DNA of 64,000 nucleotides from G963663735 sp963663735 (GTDB lineage: Bacteria > Acidobacteriota > UBA6911 > RPQK01 > JAPXNP01). Shown piece after piece: positions 44,778-53,926 of the stretch. The position numbers and the translations under genes are program-made. Location of the stretch: assembly GCA_963663735.2 (NCBI GenBank), contig CAXXHN010000001.1:1054001-1118000 (forward strand), written 5' to 3'. The notes under the pieces are model-generated. The model was given only the letters and a program-made list of their open reading frames with translations. It was not told the DNA's origin and did not search any database. Every line of letters begins with the position of its first letter. Position 1 is the stretch's first letter.

Positions 44778-46103
44778 ATGAATGACATTCCTTATCAACT
44801 GCTGCTGGTTGCAGTTGCGCTGTTTCTCGTTTTTTTAAACGGGTTTTTTGTTGCTTCAGAATTTTCAATAGTCAAAATCAGAGGTACCCGGATTGAAGAA
44901 CTGGTTCGCAAAGGTAAGAAACGTGCCCATCTGGCCAGGGGACTGGTACAAAACATGGATGAGTACCTCTCAGCCACCCAGCTGGGAATTACCATTGCCA
45001 GCCTGGGCCTGGGCTGGATAGGAGAACCGGCTTTTGCCGCGCTTTTCCTGCCTCTCCTTTCGGGATTTGGAAGCCTTGACATCGTAGTGGCACACACGGT
45101 TTCAGCGGGACTCGCCTTTTTACTGATTACATTTCTCCATATAGTACTGGGGGAACTGGCGCCAAAATCAATGGCAATACAAAATCCCGAAAAAGTCATC
45201 CTGGCTGCTTCAGGATTAATGACACTCTTTTACAAAATCTCTTACCCGTTCATATGGATCCTGAATAAGGCAGCCTTCCTTTTTCTCAGAATCTTCGGGA
45301 TACATCCGGTCACGGAGCTGGGCAGTGCCCATTCGGAAGAAGAGTTGAGAATAATCCTGGTCAAATCCCTGGAAAAAGGAGTTCTGGACGCTGAAGAGCA
45401 GAAGCTTCTGGACCGGGTGTTTTCCTATGGGGATCGTTCTGCCCGGCAAATCATGGTTCCCGCAGGAGATGTTGAATTCATGGATATCAACAACTCCTTC
45501 AAAGAAAATATGGCTCTTGCCCGGAAAAGCGGGCATACCCGTTATCCTCTCTGTGATCGTTCCCTGGGTAATGCACTGGGAATTATCCATATCAAAGATT
45601 TGGTCTGGCGCCTGTCCCGCGACCAGTACGAAGTTGATCTCCTGGCACTCAAACGCCCTATCCTGTTTGTTCCGGAAAACAGCCTGATTAAGGATTTGCT
45701 TCCGGAATTCCGTAAAAACCGCACGCACATGACGCTGGTTATCGACGAATTTGGTTCTCCAGTTGGCATTGTCACCATGGAGGATATCCTGGAAGAGCTG
45801 GTAGGTGAAATTCAGGACGAATTTGATAATGAAAAGCCTGACCTCATGATTGAGAAAATCGGAGAAAACCTCTATTCAGTCAATGGCCGGGCTCTCCTCT
45901 CGGAGCTGGACGAATATTTTGACAGTAAAATCGCAGACGGCGAAAATGATACTGTTGCAGGCTTGGTGATGAGCCTGTTGGGCAGAGTGGCTAATGTCGG
46001 GGATGAAGTGATCGCAGCAGACACCTTCCGGATAAAGGTGGAAGCCATGAATCATCTCCAGATTACGGAAATCAGTCTCAGGAGGCTTCCGGAAAAAAAA
46101 TGA
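44778..46103 (+). CDS. CNNM/CorC-type membrane protein with CBS pair (HlyC/UPF0053)
   Basis: 441 residues. The N-terminal DUF21/CNNM membrane domain (to about 190; FLNGFFVASEFSIVKIR, ATQLGITIASLGLGWIGEP) is followed by two CBS domains (RQIMVPAGDVEFMD near 215; MTLVIDEFGSPVGIVTMEDILEELVGEI, in part, near 320) and a C-terminal CorC_HlyC domain. Members export magnesium or cobalt or have poorly defined roles, and older names call them hemolysins. The upstream 154 bases contain an inverted repeat. Confidence 0.9.
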   Translation: MNDIPYQLLLVAVALFLVFLNGFFVASEFSIVKIRGTRIEELVRKGKKRAHLARGLVQNMDEYLSATQLGITIASLGLGWIGEPAFAALFLPLLSGFGSLDIVVAHTVSAGLAFLLITFLHIVLGELAPKSMAIQNPEKVILAASGLMTLFYKISYPFIWILNKAAFLFLRIFGIHPVTELGSAHSEEELRIILVKSLEKGVLDAEEQKLLDRVFSYGDRSARQIMVPAGDVEFMDINNSFKENMALARKSGHTRYPLCDRSLGNALGIIHIKDLVWRLSRDQYEVDLLALKRPILFVPENSLIKDLLPEFRKNRTHMTLVIDEFGSPVGIVTMEDILEELVGEIQDEFDNEKPDLMIEKIGENLYSVNGRALLSELDEYFDSKIADGENDTVAGLVMSLLGRVANVGDEVIAADTFRIKVEAMNHLQITEISLRRLPEKK

Positions 46104-46193
46104 TCCGCAATGTCTCTTAACCTTAGGCAGAGGTACTCCCCCCGATCCAAACCGGAACCCGCAAAAGCCACCATATCTTACGGTACTTGACAG

Positions 46194-47105
46194 ATGTTAA
46201 AAATAATTGAATGCGTAATGAATATAAGCGAGGGCAGGGATCAGGAGTTTCTGAAGAAGATCTCCCTGGTAATCGGGGCCTGTGAAGATGTTAACCTGCT
46301 CAGCTGCTCCAGCGATATTGACCACAACCGCTCTGTTTTTACCTTTGTTGGATCTCCCCGCGGAATACTGGAAGCGTCCTGGCTGGCATGCAAAGAGGCG
46401 GTCGCGGCTCTTGATATCCGAACGCACAGGGGAGTCCATCCGCGCATAGGGGTGGTAGACGTAATTCCTCTTGTTCCCTTAAAAAACATTTCAATGGAAG
46501 AATGTTCCAGCGCTTCTCACTCCCTGGGAAACAAGATAGGCTCTGAACTGAAAATGCCTGTCTTCATGTATGGAGAAGCTGCCCAATATCCAGAAAGGAT
46601 TAACCTTGCCAATATAAGGAAGGGTGGATTGCCCGGCCTGGTTGAAAGAATGAAAATCCTTGGGGCAGACTACGGACCTTCCAGAACCCATCCCACTGGC
46701 GGAGCTGTCGCTGTAGGATCCAGGGACATACTGGTTGCTTTCAACATTGACCTGGGGAGCCACGATTTGGCAGCCGCCAAAAGGATTGCCTCCTCCATAC
46801 GAGAAAGTAACGGAGGCCTGCCCTGTGTGAAGGCTCTGGGACTGTTCCTGGAATCAAGAAATTGCGTGCAGGTATCAATGAACCTGACTGACTACCGTAA
46901 AACTCCGGTTTCAGTTGTTTTTGAGGCTGTCCGCGAACTAGCTGAAAAAGAGGGGATTGAAGTACGCCAGTCCGAAATCATCGGGCACCTGCCCCGGGCG
47001 GCCTTGAATGAACATAATGCTGTATCCATGAAGATTGCCGGTTTCGAGCCTGAAAAAGTGTACATCGAAGACTGCCTGGAACGCCTGGCTGGAGGAAATT
47101 TCTGA
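46194..47105 (+). CDS. ftcD: Glutamate formimidoyltransferase
   Basis: 303 residues, monofunctional formiminotransferase domain without the cyclodeaminase half. The FtcD pattern is clear: ECVMNISEGRDQEFLKKI, DHNRSVFTFVG, HRGVHPRIGVVDVIPLVP, the catalytic LxExR-like region and FNIDLGSHDLAAAKRIASSIR (in part). It moves the formimino group of histidine breakdown or purine degradation onto tetrahydrofolate. Its stop is one base before the trmL start, so the two are co-transcribed. Confidence 0.92.
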   Translation: MLKIIECVMNISEGRDQEFLKKISLVIGACEDVNLLSCSSDIDHNRSVFTFVGSPRGILEASWLACKEAVAALDIRTHRGVHPRIGVVDVIPLVPLKNISMEECSSASHSLGNKIGSELKMPVFMYGEAAQYPERINLANIRKGGLPGLVERMKILGADYGPSRTHPTGGAVAVGSRDILVAFNIDLGSHDLAAAKRIASSIRESNGGLPCVKALGLFLESRNCVQVSMNLTDYRKTPVSVVFEAVRELAEKEGIEVRQSEIIGHLPRAALNEHNAVSMKIAGFEPEKVYIEDCLERLAGGNF

Positions 47106-47106
47106 T

Positions 47107-47592
47107 ATGCAGGAAGTAAAACAATCTCCAGGCGAATCTCTCTTCAGCCTGGTTCTTGTTGAGCCGCAGATCCCACCGAATACCGGAAACATAGCCCGAA
47201 TGACTGCGGCTCTTAACATTCCACTGTACCTGGTCGGAAAACTGGGATTTGACCTGAGTGACAAATATGTCAGGAGAGCCGGCCTGGATTACTGGGAATA
47301 CGCTGACGTCCGGATTGAGCCTGATATCAGGGCCTTCTTCAATGGAATCCCCTCGGGAAAACTGCATTTCTTTTCAAAATTCGCCGAGAAAAACTACACG
47401 GAGAGCATTTACTCCAAGGGAGATTTCATCGTTTTTGGAAGCGAGATCTCAGGATTACCGAAGTGGATTTTTGATGAATATCCAGACCGCTTTGTGTCTC
47501 TTCCCATTTTTCAGAAAAAGGTGAGAAGCCTGAATCTTTCCAGCGCTGCCGCTGTAGGAGCCTATGAAGCCCTGCGGCAAATAACTGCCTGA
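47107..47592 (+). CDS. trmL: tRNA (cytidine/uridine-34-2'-O)-methyltransferase
   Basis: 161 residues of the SPOUT family. Features are VLVEPQIPPNTGNIARMTAA, KLGFDLSDKYVRRAGLDYWEY, VFGSEISGLPKWI, RFVSLPIFQKKVRSLNLSSAAAVGAYEAL (in part), all typical of TrmL, which methylates the wobble ribose of leucine tRNAs. The ATG at 47107 is preferred over an upstream one that overlaps ftcD, because GGAGGAAA lies eight bases before it. Confidence 0.92.
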   Translation: MQEVKQSPGESLFSLVLVEPQIPPNTGNIARMTAALNIPLYLVGKLGFDLSDKYVRRAGLDYWEYADVRIEPDIRAFFNGIPSGKLHFFSKFAEKNYTESIYSKGDFIVFGSEISGLPKWIFDEYPDRFVSLPIFQKKVRSLNLSSAAAVGAYEALRQITA

Positions 47593-47729
47593 TGGCAGGA
47601 CTGAATCATCTAATATCCATTAAGCTTGCCCGGCTTAAATTTGGATTGGGAACCTCTTGCCAAATCTGACGTTTAAATCATCATTCCCCGATATATTTAT
47701 GCACCAACTGCAAATCAAGGAGAATAACG

Positions 47730-48659
47730 ATGCCTTTAATTTTCCTGTTGCTGACAATTTTTCTGTTTATTCCTTCCGGCTTCGCTGCAGATTTGAACGC
47801 TGACCAACATTCTCTACCCTCAATCGCAGACAAAATTGAACAGATATTTAGTGAAAAGGGGATCGACGAGGCACTCGAGGCCTACAACATCCTGAAGCAG
47901 GAAGAAGAAGGCAAATACGATTTCTCCTTTGAACAGCTGAATGGCCTGGGACTGAAGCTACTAAAAGAAAACCGAACCGATGCAGCCCTGGCCATTCTCA
48001 AGCTCAATTCCCGGATTTTCCCTGAAAATCCTACCGGGTACCGAATCCTGGCTGAAGCCTACCTGGAGATGGGAGACCGTGAAAAAAGCATCAAGCATAT
48101 CGACCTGGCAATGGATGCTGATCCACTCAACCTGCCGACAATAATTCTAAGGAAGAGGCTGCTTCTGGTACCAGAGGATTTCAAGGTCCCTGAAAGACTG
48201 GAAACAGTAGCATTCCGGATCAGGCCTCTTACCTCAGCTTATGTCGATCTTGACTACCAGGCTGTCATGGGCAGTAAGGATTACCTGCAAGGAGTTCTGG
48301 GCCGTCCTGACTGGCCGGGAGATTTAACCTGGGAAGAAGATCTCGGAGCCCTGCAAATGCATGAAAAAGAATTCAGGCAGCGAATCGGATTCGTATATAC
48401 AGTGCTCAATCACCAGGAAACTGAGTGCCTCGGCTGCGTATACATATATCCCTCCCGGCTTGATGAATATGATTCTGAAACAATCCTGTGGGTTACCCAG
48501 GACTCTTATAAAAAAGGTTTGGACCAACTACTATTCCAGACTGTTAAAGACTGGATAGCTGAAAGCTGGCCGTTTGACAAGGTTCTCTACACAGGAAGAG
48601 ATATAAAGTGGGGGGACTTCTTCCAGCTCCTGGCGAAGCAGGATCAGAAGTACCATTAA
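47730..48659 (+). CDS. Exported TPR protein with C-terminal GNAT-like domain
   Basis: 309 residues. The N-terminus MPLIFLLLTIFLFIPSGFAA is a signal peptide. Residues about 30-150 contain TPR units (GLKLLKENRTDAALAILKLN, AEAYLEMGDREKSIKHIDLAM). The C-terminal half (about 155-309) matches the GNAT-like RimJ-type proteins: AFRIRPLTSAYVDLDYQAVM, EEDLGALQMHEKEFRQRIGFVYTVLN (in part), CLGCVYIYPSRL. A GNAT domain behind a signal peptide is odd because acetyl-CoA is cytoplasmic. AAGGAG precedes the ATG. It is convergent with the DUF5916 genes. Confidence 0.8.
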   Translation: MPLIFLLLTIFLFIPSGFAADLNADQHSLPSIADKIEQIFSEKGIDEALEAYNILKQEEEGKYDFSFEQLNGLGLKLLKENRTDAALAILKLNSRIFPENPTGYRILAEAYLEMGDREKSIKHIDLAMDADPLNLPTIILRKRLLLVPEDFKVPERLETVAFRIRPLTSAYVDLDYQAVMGSKDYLQGVLGRPDWPGDLTWEEDLGALQMHEKEFRQRIGFVYTVLNHQETECLGCVYIYPSRLDEYDSETILWVTQDSYKKGLDQLLFQTVKDWIAESWPFDKVLYTGRDIKWGDFFQLLAKQDQKYH

Positions 48660-48667
48660 ACTTCCCC

Positions 48668-48717
48668 GTTGTCGTTGTCGACATAAGGGGTACGACTACG
48701 ACAATGATAGTGACAAC
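48668..48717. repeat. Inverted repeat of GTTGTC / GACAAC motifs between convergent genes
   Basis: GTTGTCGTTGTCG near 48668-48680 is matched by CGACAA (48699-48704) and GACAAC (48712-48717), an imperfect stem with a 7-base bulge. It lies between convergent genes and has no T-run, so it could be a bidirectional end structure or a simple GTTGTC-type short repeat. Confidence 0.4.
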
Positions 48718-48741
48718 GAACGAGACAGGATTAGGGCCTGA

Positions 48742-50970
48742 TTACAGTGGCAGCACGTAAGTAAACTTAACGGTAATGGCCCGGTCAATCACCTCGCTGG
48801 TATCCATATCGCGACGTTCGTTATAAACAATATATAAATCACTCAACGGCTTATGCATGAAATTGTATCGAATGTTGCTTACCATTTCATTGGCTTCGCT
48901 GTTGTACTGGATTAGCGCCTTCAGGAACATTCTTTTGGAAAAAGAATAATTGGCGTTAATGCCCACCAGGTCCACGGTGAATGCACCGGCCGGCAGGTCC
49001 ACAACATTTCTGGTCGCGTTCACTTCAGCTGTGAATTTATAATTGGGCTGAAACTGGAATCCGGCCCGATACTGATTTCTGTCTCCTCCCCAGAATCCCC
49101 CGGAAGAAAAACTGCCTGAAGCACTGAACATCCGGCTGCTGTCCGACCTGTAAAACAGGGAGAACTCATCCCAGTTATAATCTCCGGTAGGAATATTGAT
49201 GCCATCCCTTATCTCAAAATCCTCATCAAGCCGTTCAAAAATTCTTTCATAACCGATCCTGAAAAAGCCTCCATCATTAAAGGAAGTACGTAAACCTGTC
49301 TGGAAATTTCTGGTTTCCAGCCTGTTTTCAGGATTGGTTATGTATTCCAGGCTCACTTCGGGATTAAATTCTCTAACCCAGGGAACTCGCCCCCTGGGCC
49401 GCTGGGTTATCCCGAACTGGCCGGAAGTCCTGTTCATCCCGGTCCTGGGCACAAATCCCACTTCCGGATTGAAAGACTCGCCGATTCTCATGTGAGATGC
49501 GCCAATATCCCAGAATTCGTCCCGCCACCGGGCACTCAGGCTTCCGGCGTAGTCCTCATCCGAATTTTCCTCGGATTCTGTTTTCAGGGCATAGGCATTG
49601 ATATCGAGGTAGTTGAAAAAATTAAAGGAGCTGTCCGCTCCATAAGTGCGATTAAACTCCGGGCCTTCGGAGTCCTTGTTAACAATGATTCCGCCTACTT
49701 CAGACCGGGAGAAGATATCTCTCTTGATCCTGATTACCGTGAAATTGGTGCTGGGGAGAAAAACTGATTCCTCGTCAACCTTTCCATCATCATCATATTT
49801 GGTGGAAGTCCAGAATTCATTGGTCTGCATGGACATGATCCCTACAGAATAGTTCCCCGCCCGTCCGGTTAACCGGGCACCACCAATGATAGGGACGATT
49901 TCCCCTTCGTACAAGCCTATATTCCGGCTGAAAAAAGGCAGGACAGCCGGGGCCCTGCGGTTGCCAGTTGCCGGACCCCAGGAGAACACACTCTGGTTTT
50001 CAAGGAAAAAATCTCTTTTTTCAGGGAAAAACAGACTGAATCGCGTCAGGTTGGTACGAACTTCATCAACTTCGACCTGGGAAAAATCGGTATTCATGGT
50101 AGCGTCAAAGGTCAGCTGAGAAGTAACCGACCATTTGAAAACCTCAATTCCCGCTTCCGGCTGAACATCCCAGTCGTCCCGCTCTCGTTTCAAAACCGGA
50201 ACCGATACATATGGCTTAATGTACATGTTGGTGCTGGGTTTGATATCTTCCAGTCCCACCAGGGTTCCTGCCATGGAAATCCTGCCCAGGCGGTACGGTG
50301 GGGGCATCGGAGCCCAATAAGACTCCTCATTCTTCCTGCGGACCCGCCTCTCAAAATTGATCCCCCACTGCTGTATTTTGTCCCTGGTGAAACGCAGGGT
50401 TTTAAATGGAATGGCCATTTCCAGGTGCCATCCGCGGTCATCAATCGTGGCTCGGTTATACCAGATACCATCCCAGCTGGAGTTGCTTGAATTGTTACCA
50501 ATCTGCATATCCCATCTGCCTTCAGCAGGATTGGATCCAAAGATAAACCCGTTTCGGTCATCGTCATAGGTATCGAGCATTACCTGTAACCCATCGCTGT
50601 TTCTGGTCATATAATCCTTGGTGATATCAGTTACGACAATTCCATCCTTCCCTTCGGAATCCCACAGATGGGCCCCTATATACAGGGTGTCCTGGTTGTA
50701 CAGGACGCGTATCTCGGTCTGCTCAGTAGCGGGCTCCCCAGTGTCGGGAATCTTCTGGGTAAAATTGCTGTAAGGGATGGCCTGTTCCCATTCTTCCTCA
50801 TCCAGAATTCCATCCATTTTTATCTCACCCTCAATTCGGGTGGCTGTCATGATACTGTTTTTCTGGAGAGCAGCCCAGTCAATCTCCTGGGCCGACAATT
50901 GGACTTGTCCAAGGAGTTGAAAAAGAATCAACAATCCGAAGCAGACAAGGTTCTGTCGGGTCAAACTCAT
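48742..50970 (-). CDS. DUF5916/CBM9-like outer-membrane protein, copy 1
   Basis: 742 residues. A signal peptide (about 1-27, ending LSAQ) is followed by a carbohydrate-binding family 9-like beta domain (about 40-230: DGILDEEEWEQA, RVLYNQDTLYIGAHLWDSEG) and the DUF5916 domain (about 240-742: RFSLFFPEKRDFFLENQ, PFFSRNIGLYEGEIVPIIGGARLTGRAGNYSVG in part). The C-terminal part is rich in alternating aromatic strands and ends in TYVLPL, a beta-signal-like tail expected of outer-membrane barrels. It is the most downstream of three tandem copies. Confidence 0.9.
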   Translation of the reverse strand: MSLTRQNLVCFGLLILFQLLGQVQLSAQEIDWAALQKNSIMTATRIEGEIKMDGILDEEEWEQAIPYSNFTQKIPDTGEPATEQTEIRVLYNQDTLYIGAHLWDSEGKDGIVVTDITKDYMTRNSDGLQVMLDTYDDDRNGFIFGSNPAEGRWDMQIGNNSSNSSWDGIWYNRATIDDRGWHLEMAIPFKTLRFTRDKIQQWGINFERRVRRKNEESYWAPMPPPYRLGRISMAGTLVGLEDIKPSTNMYIKPYVSVPVLKRERDDWDVQPEAGIEVFKWSVTSQLTFDATMNTDFSQVEVDEVRTNLTRFSLFFPEKRDFFLENQSVFSWGPATGNRRAPAVLPFFSRNIGLYEGEIVPIIGGARLTGRAGNYSVGIMSMQTNEFWTSTKYDDDGKVDEESVFLPSTNFTVIRIKRDIFSRSEVGGIIVNKDSEGPEFNRTYGADSSFNFFNYLDINAYALKTESEENSDEDYAGSLSARWRDEFWDIGASHMRIGESFNPEVGFVPRTGMNRTSGQFGITQRPRGRVPWVREFNPEVSLEYITNPENRLETRNFQTGLRTSFNDGGFFRIGYERIFERLDEDFEIRDGINIPTGDYNWDEFSLFYRSDSSRMFSASGSFSSGGFWGGDRNQYRAGFQFQPNYKFTAEVNATRNVVDLPAGAFTVDLVGINANYSFSKRMFLKALIQYNSEANEMVSNIRYNFMHKPLSDLYIVYNERRDMDTSEVIDRAITVKFTYVLPL

Positions 50971-51384
50971 TAGAATTACCTTGTATTTTTGGTGGATCGG
51001 ACTCTCTGGATGGTCCGTTCCTTCCAGTATGTTTTCTCTGCCCGGATCTCTGGTTTATTTAGAATCTTTCATTGATACGAACAATCCAGGCAACTCTTAT
51101 TCTTCTAGAATCAAAATCTTATGCCAAAAAGCAACAGTTGCCTTTATACCACAGGAGGCAATCCGGCATTGCTTCGTTTTTTACAATTTAATTCTTCTAT
51201 AAATATTATTGTCTGTATATTGATGCAATAATCCGGGACCCGGTTCCTTTGAACTGTGCTGCCGCACGAAGAACGATCCTCTGGCTGAGCCACCAATAAT
51301 CTGCCCATGCGAAAGGGATAAATGAAAAAATCCCGCCATAAAAACACCTGAGCAATTCAGGATAATATTGTTTAACACCGGAAT
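50971..51384. other. Gap between DUF5916 copies 1 and 2, no gene recognised
   Basis: 414 bases. Short reading frames occur on both strands but none has a ribosome-binding site or recognisable product. It probably holds the promoter of copy 1. Confidence 0.45.
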
Positions 51385-53619
51385 TTACAACGGGAAAACC
51401 CAGGTTAATTTCAGGGTTATGGCCCGGTCCAGGACTTCATTACTGTCCATGTCACGCCTTTCGTTATAAACCAGGTACAGGTCGCTCAGGGGTTTAGGCA
51501 TAAAATTGAATCTAATATTACTCAACATTTCATCATTATCACTGTCATACTGGATCAGCGCGTTCAGAAACATCCGCTTGGAAAACGAATAATTGACACT
51601 GGTTCCGATCAGGTCAACGATAAAAGCTCCTTCGGGAAGTTTCACATCGTTACGAGTGACATTAAATCCCGCCTGGAACTTGTAGGTGGGATTCAGCTGA
51701 ATGCCTGCCTGGTAACGGTCACGGTCTCCACTCCAGAATCCACCGGTATAGTAACTTCCGCTGAAACTGACTTTTTTGCTTTCGTCCGAGTCATATGACA
51801 CCTGCCAGGTATCCCATTCGTAGTCACCGAGGGGAATGGTGATATCTTTCCTGATGTTAAATTCATTGTCATATAACCTCTCAAAATTCCGTTCCCATCC
51901 TACTGTCGCGGTGCTTCCGTCGTCGAAGGTTGTTTTAAGGCTAAAGTTCAGATCCCTGCTTTCAAGATCCCCATCGATATTGGAAATATAACCAAAATCA
52001 ACAGACGGGTTTATTTCCCTGATAAAACTGTTTTTCGGACGTGGGGTTATGCCAAAGGTGCCGAAACTCTTGTACATACCTGTTCTCGGCACAAATCCCA
52101 GCTCAGGATTAAACTCCTCTCCAATCCTCACTTCACCCGCCCTGGCAACCCAGAATCCGTCGTTCCATGAAACATGGGCGCTTCCTGCCCAGTCTTCATC
52201 AGTGTTTCCCTCAGATTCCGTTTGCAGCAGGTAAGCATTTATGTCCAGGTACCTGAAAAAATTAAATGAACCGTCCACACCATAGGTCCGGTTAAACTCC
52301 GGGCCCTCTACTTCCTTGTTTGTGAAAATACCACCGATTTCAGATCTGGAGAAAATATCCCTCTTTACCCGGATTACCGAATAATTGGTAGTGGGAACAA
52401 ATTCAGATTCTTCCGTCAGTTCACCCCGGCTGTCATATTCGCGGGCTGTCCACATTTCATCAGTCTGCATCGACATGATTCCGACGGAAAACTTTCCAGC
52501 CCGGCCGGTAAGCCTGGCACCACCAAGCAAAGGCACTATTTCCCCTTCACTTGTCAGCCCTATACGTCGACTGAAAAACGGCATCAAATCCGGTACACTT
52601 CCGGTGTTGTATTTGTGCCCCCAGGAAAAAACTCCGGCGTTTTCCAGGAAAAAATCCCTCTTTTCTGGAAAAAACAGGCTGAACCTGGTCAGGTTGGTCT
52701 GCAGGTTGTCTACTTCAACCTGGGAGAAGTCGGTATTAACCGTACCGTCAAGGGTAAGCTGGGGAGTAACCGACCACTTGAAAACCTCAATCCCTGCCTC
52801 AGGTTTGAAATCCCAGTTGTTACTCCCCATTTTTATTGCAGGAGTTGAAAGATAAGGTTTGATGTAAATGTTTTTCCCCTGCTTCAGTCCCTTGAGTCCT
52901 ACCAGCTTTCCAGCGGCAGACACTCTTCCCAGCCGGTAAGGCAGGGGCATGGGTGACCAGTAGGTTTCTTCATACTTGCGGCGGATTCGACGTTCAAAAT
53001 TGATGCCCCATTCCTGGATCTCATCCTTGGTAAAGCGCAAAGTTTTAAAAGGTATTCCAAACTCCACGTGCCAGCCGTCCTTATCAATGGTTGCCCGGTT
53101 ATACCAGATCCCGTCCCAGGGGACATTTCCGGCATCGCCGTTCTTATTGCACTGCATATCAAAACGGCCTTCCGCAGGATTCGAAGCAAAAAGAAAGCCG
53201 TTTCTATCATCATTGAAAGTATCCAGGATTACTTGCAGGCCGTCACTCTGGGTTGTAAAAAAATCCTTGGTTATGTCGTTGACTATGATCCCTTCCGGCC
53301 CGGCTGAATCCCAGCAGTCCGCCCCTATGTAGAGCATTTCATCGTTGTAAAGAATCCTTATATCCGTCTGCTCCGTAGCCGGGGCCCCAGGTTCTGGAAA
53401 CTTCTGGATGAATTCTCCAATGGAAGGCTTGGCCAGCTTCCAAGCCTCATCATCAAGAACTCCATCAAGGACAATTTCACCTTCAAAATAGACGGCTGTC
53501 ATCACCCTGCTTTTCTGGATTGCATCCCAGTCCACCTGCTGCCCAAACAGGTTGGAGCTGATCATAACCGTGAATAAGAGGAAGGCCCCAACGCCATGAA
53601 ATCCATATCTATTTTTCAT
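51385..53619 (-). CDS. DUF5916/CBM9-like outer-membrane protein, copy 2
   Basis: 744 residues, homologous along its whole length to the neighbouring copies. Signal peptide to about residue 26 (SSNLFGQQ), then the shared VDWDAIQKSRVMTAVYF start, the CBM9-like domain with LDGVLDDEAWKLA and YIGADCWDSAG, and DUF5916 with FPEKRDFFLENAGVFSWG. It differs from copies 1 and 3 in the surface-like insert around the RMRSP-equivalent (TGSVPDLMPFF), and it ends in TWVFPL. Strong divergence in the barrel loops may reflect different ligands (inference). Confidence 0.9.
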   Translation of the reverse strand: MKNRYGFHGVGAFLLFTVMISSNLFGQQVDWDAIQKSRVMTAVYFEGEIVLDGVLDDEAWKLAKPSIGEFIQKFPEPGAPATEQTDIRILYNDEMLYIGADCWDSAGPEGIIVNDITKDFFTTQSDGLQVILDTFNDDRNGFLFASNPAEGRFDMQCNKNGDAGNVPWDGIWYNRATIDKDGWHVEFGIPFKTLRFTKDEIQEWGINFERRIRRKYEETYWSPMPLPYRLGRVSAAGKLVGLKGLKQGKNIYIKPYLSTPAIKMGSNNWDFKPEAGIEVFKWSVTPQLTLDGTVNTDFSQVEVDNLQTNLTRFSLFFPEKRDFFLENAGVFSWGHKYNTGSVPDLMPFFSRRIGLTSEGEIVPLLGGARLTGRAGKFSVGIMSMQTDEMWTAREYDSRGELTEESEFVPTTNYSVIRVKRDIFSRSEIGGIFTNKEVEGPEFNRTYGVDGSFNFFRYLDINAYLLQTESEGNTDEDWAGSAHVSWNDGFWVARAGEVRIGEEFNPELGFVPRTGMYKSFGTFGITPRPKNSFIREINPSVDFGYISNIDGDLESRDLNFSLKTTFDDGSTATVGWERNFERLYDNEFNIRKDITIPLGDYEWDTWQVSYDSDESKKVSFSGSYYTGGFWSGDRDRYQAGIQLNPTYKFQAGFNVTRNDVKLPEGAFIVDLIGTSVNYSFSKRMFLNALIQYDSDNDEMLSNIRFNFMPKPLSDLYLVYNERRDMDSNEVLDRAITLKLTWVFPL

Positions 53620-53926
53620 CTAATCCTGCCACTCTCATGCTGTAAAAAAAGAGGAATACCGACAGGCATTCCCTTTTTGACCATTAGTTGCTTGTATCTT
53701 TTGAATAAATTGAACGAAATACAATCCCATTAGCTTGATAGGACTTCTATATAATACACCGCAATCGTCCACAATAAAATGTCCCTCTCCTGCAAGCTCT
53801 GATAACGCAAGCTTTTACTGATCAGTCAAACTGCCGACACTCATTTGTCCCGGTTTGCTGTCGTCCGGGGAAGCCTATCAACCTGTCGGCTTTCTCCCGG
53901 CTACTTTCACTTAGAACATTCGCCTT
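53620..53926. other. Gap between DUF5916 copies 2 and 3, with a hairpin
   Basis: 307 bases, AT-rich at 53690-53760. It holds a hairpin (53644-53678, listed) and presumably the promoter of copy 2. No gene was recognised. Confidence 0.45.
53644..53678 (-). terminator. Hairpin with T-runs, possible terminator or attenuator upstream of copy 2
   Basis: On the minus strand, GGGAAT pairs with ATTCCT around an internal loop containing CCTGTCGG and is followed by CTTTTTTT. It lies about 25 bases before the start codon of copy 2 and about 250 bases after the copy 3 stop, so it could end the copy 3 transcript or attenuate copy 2. Confidence 0.45.

Noticed and set aside
50981..51347. Small frames on both strands between DUF5916 copies 1 and 2
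   Set aside because: No start signals or similarity to the DUF5916 proteins.
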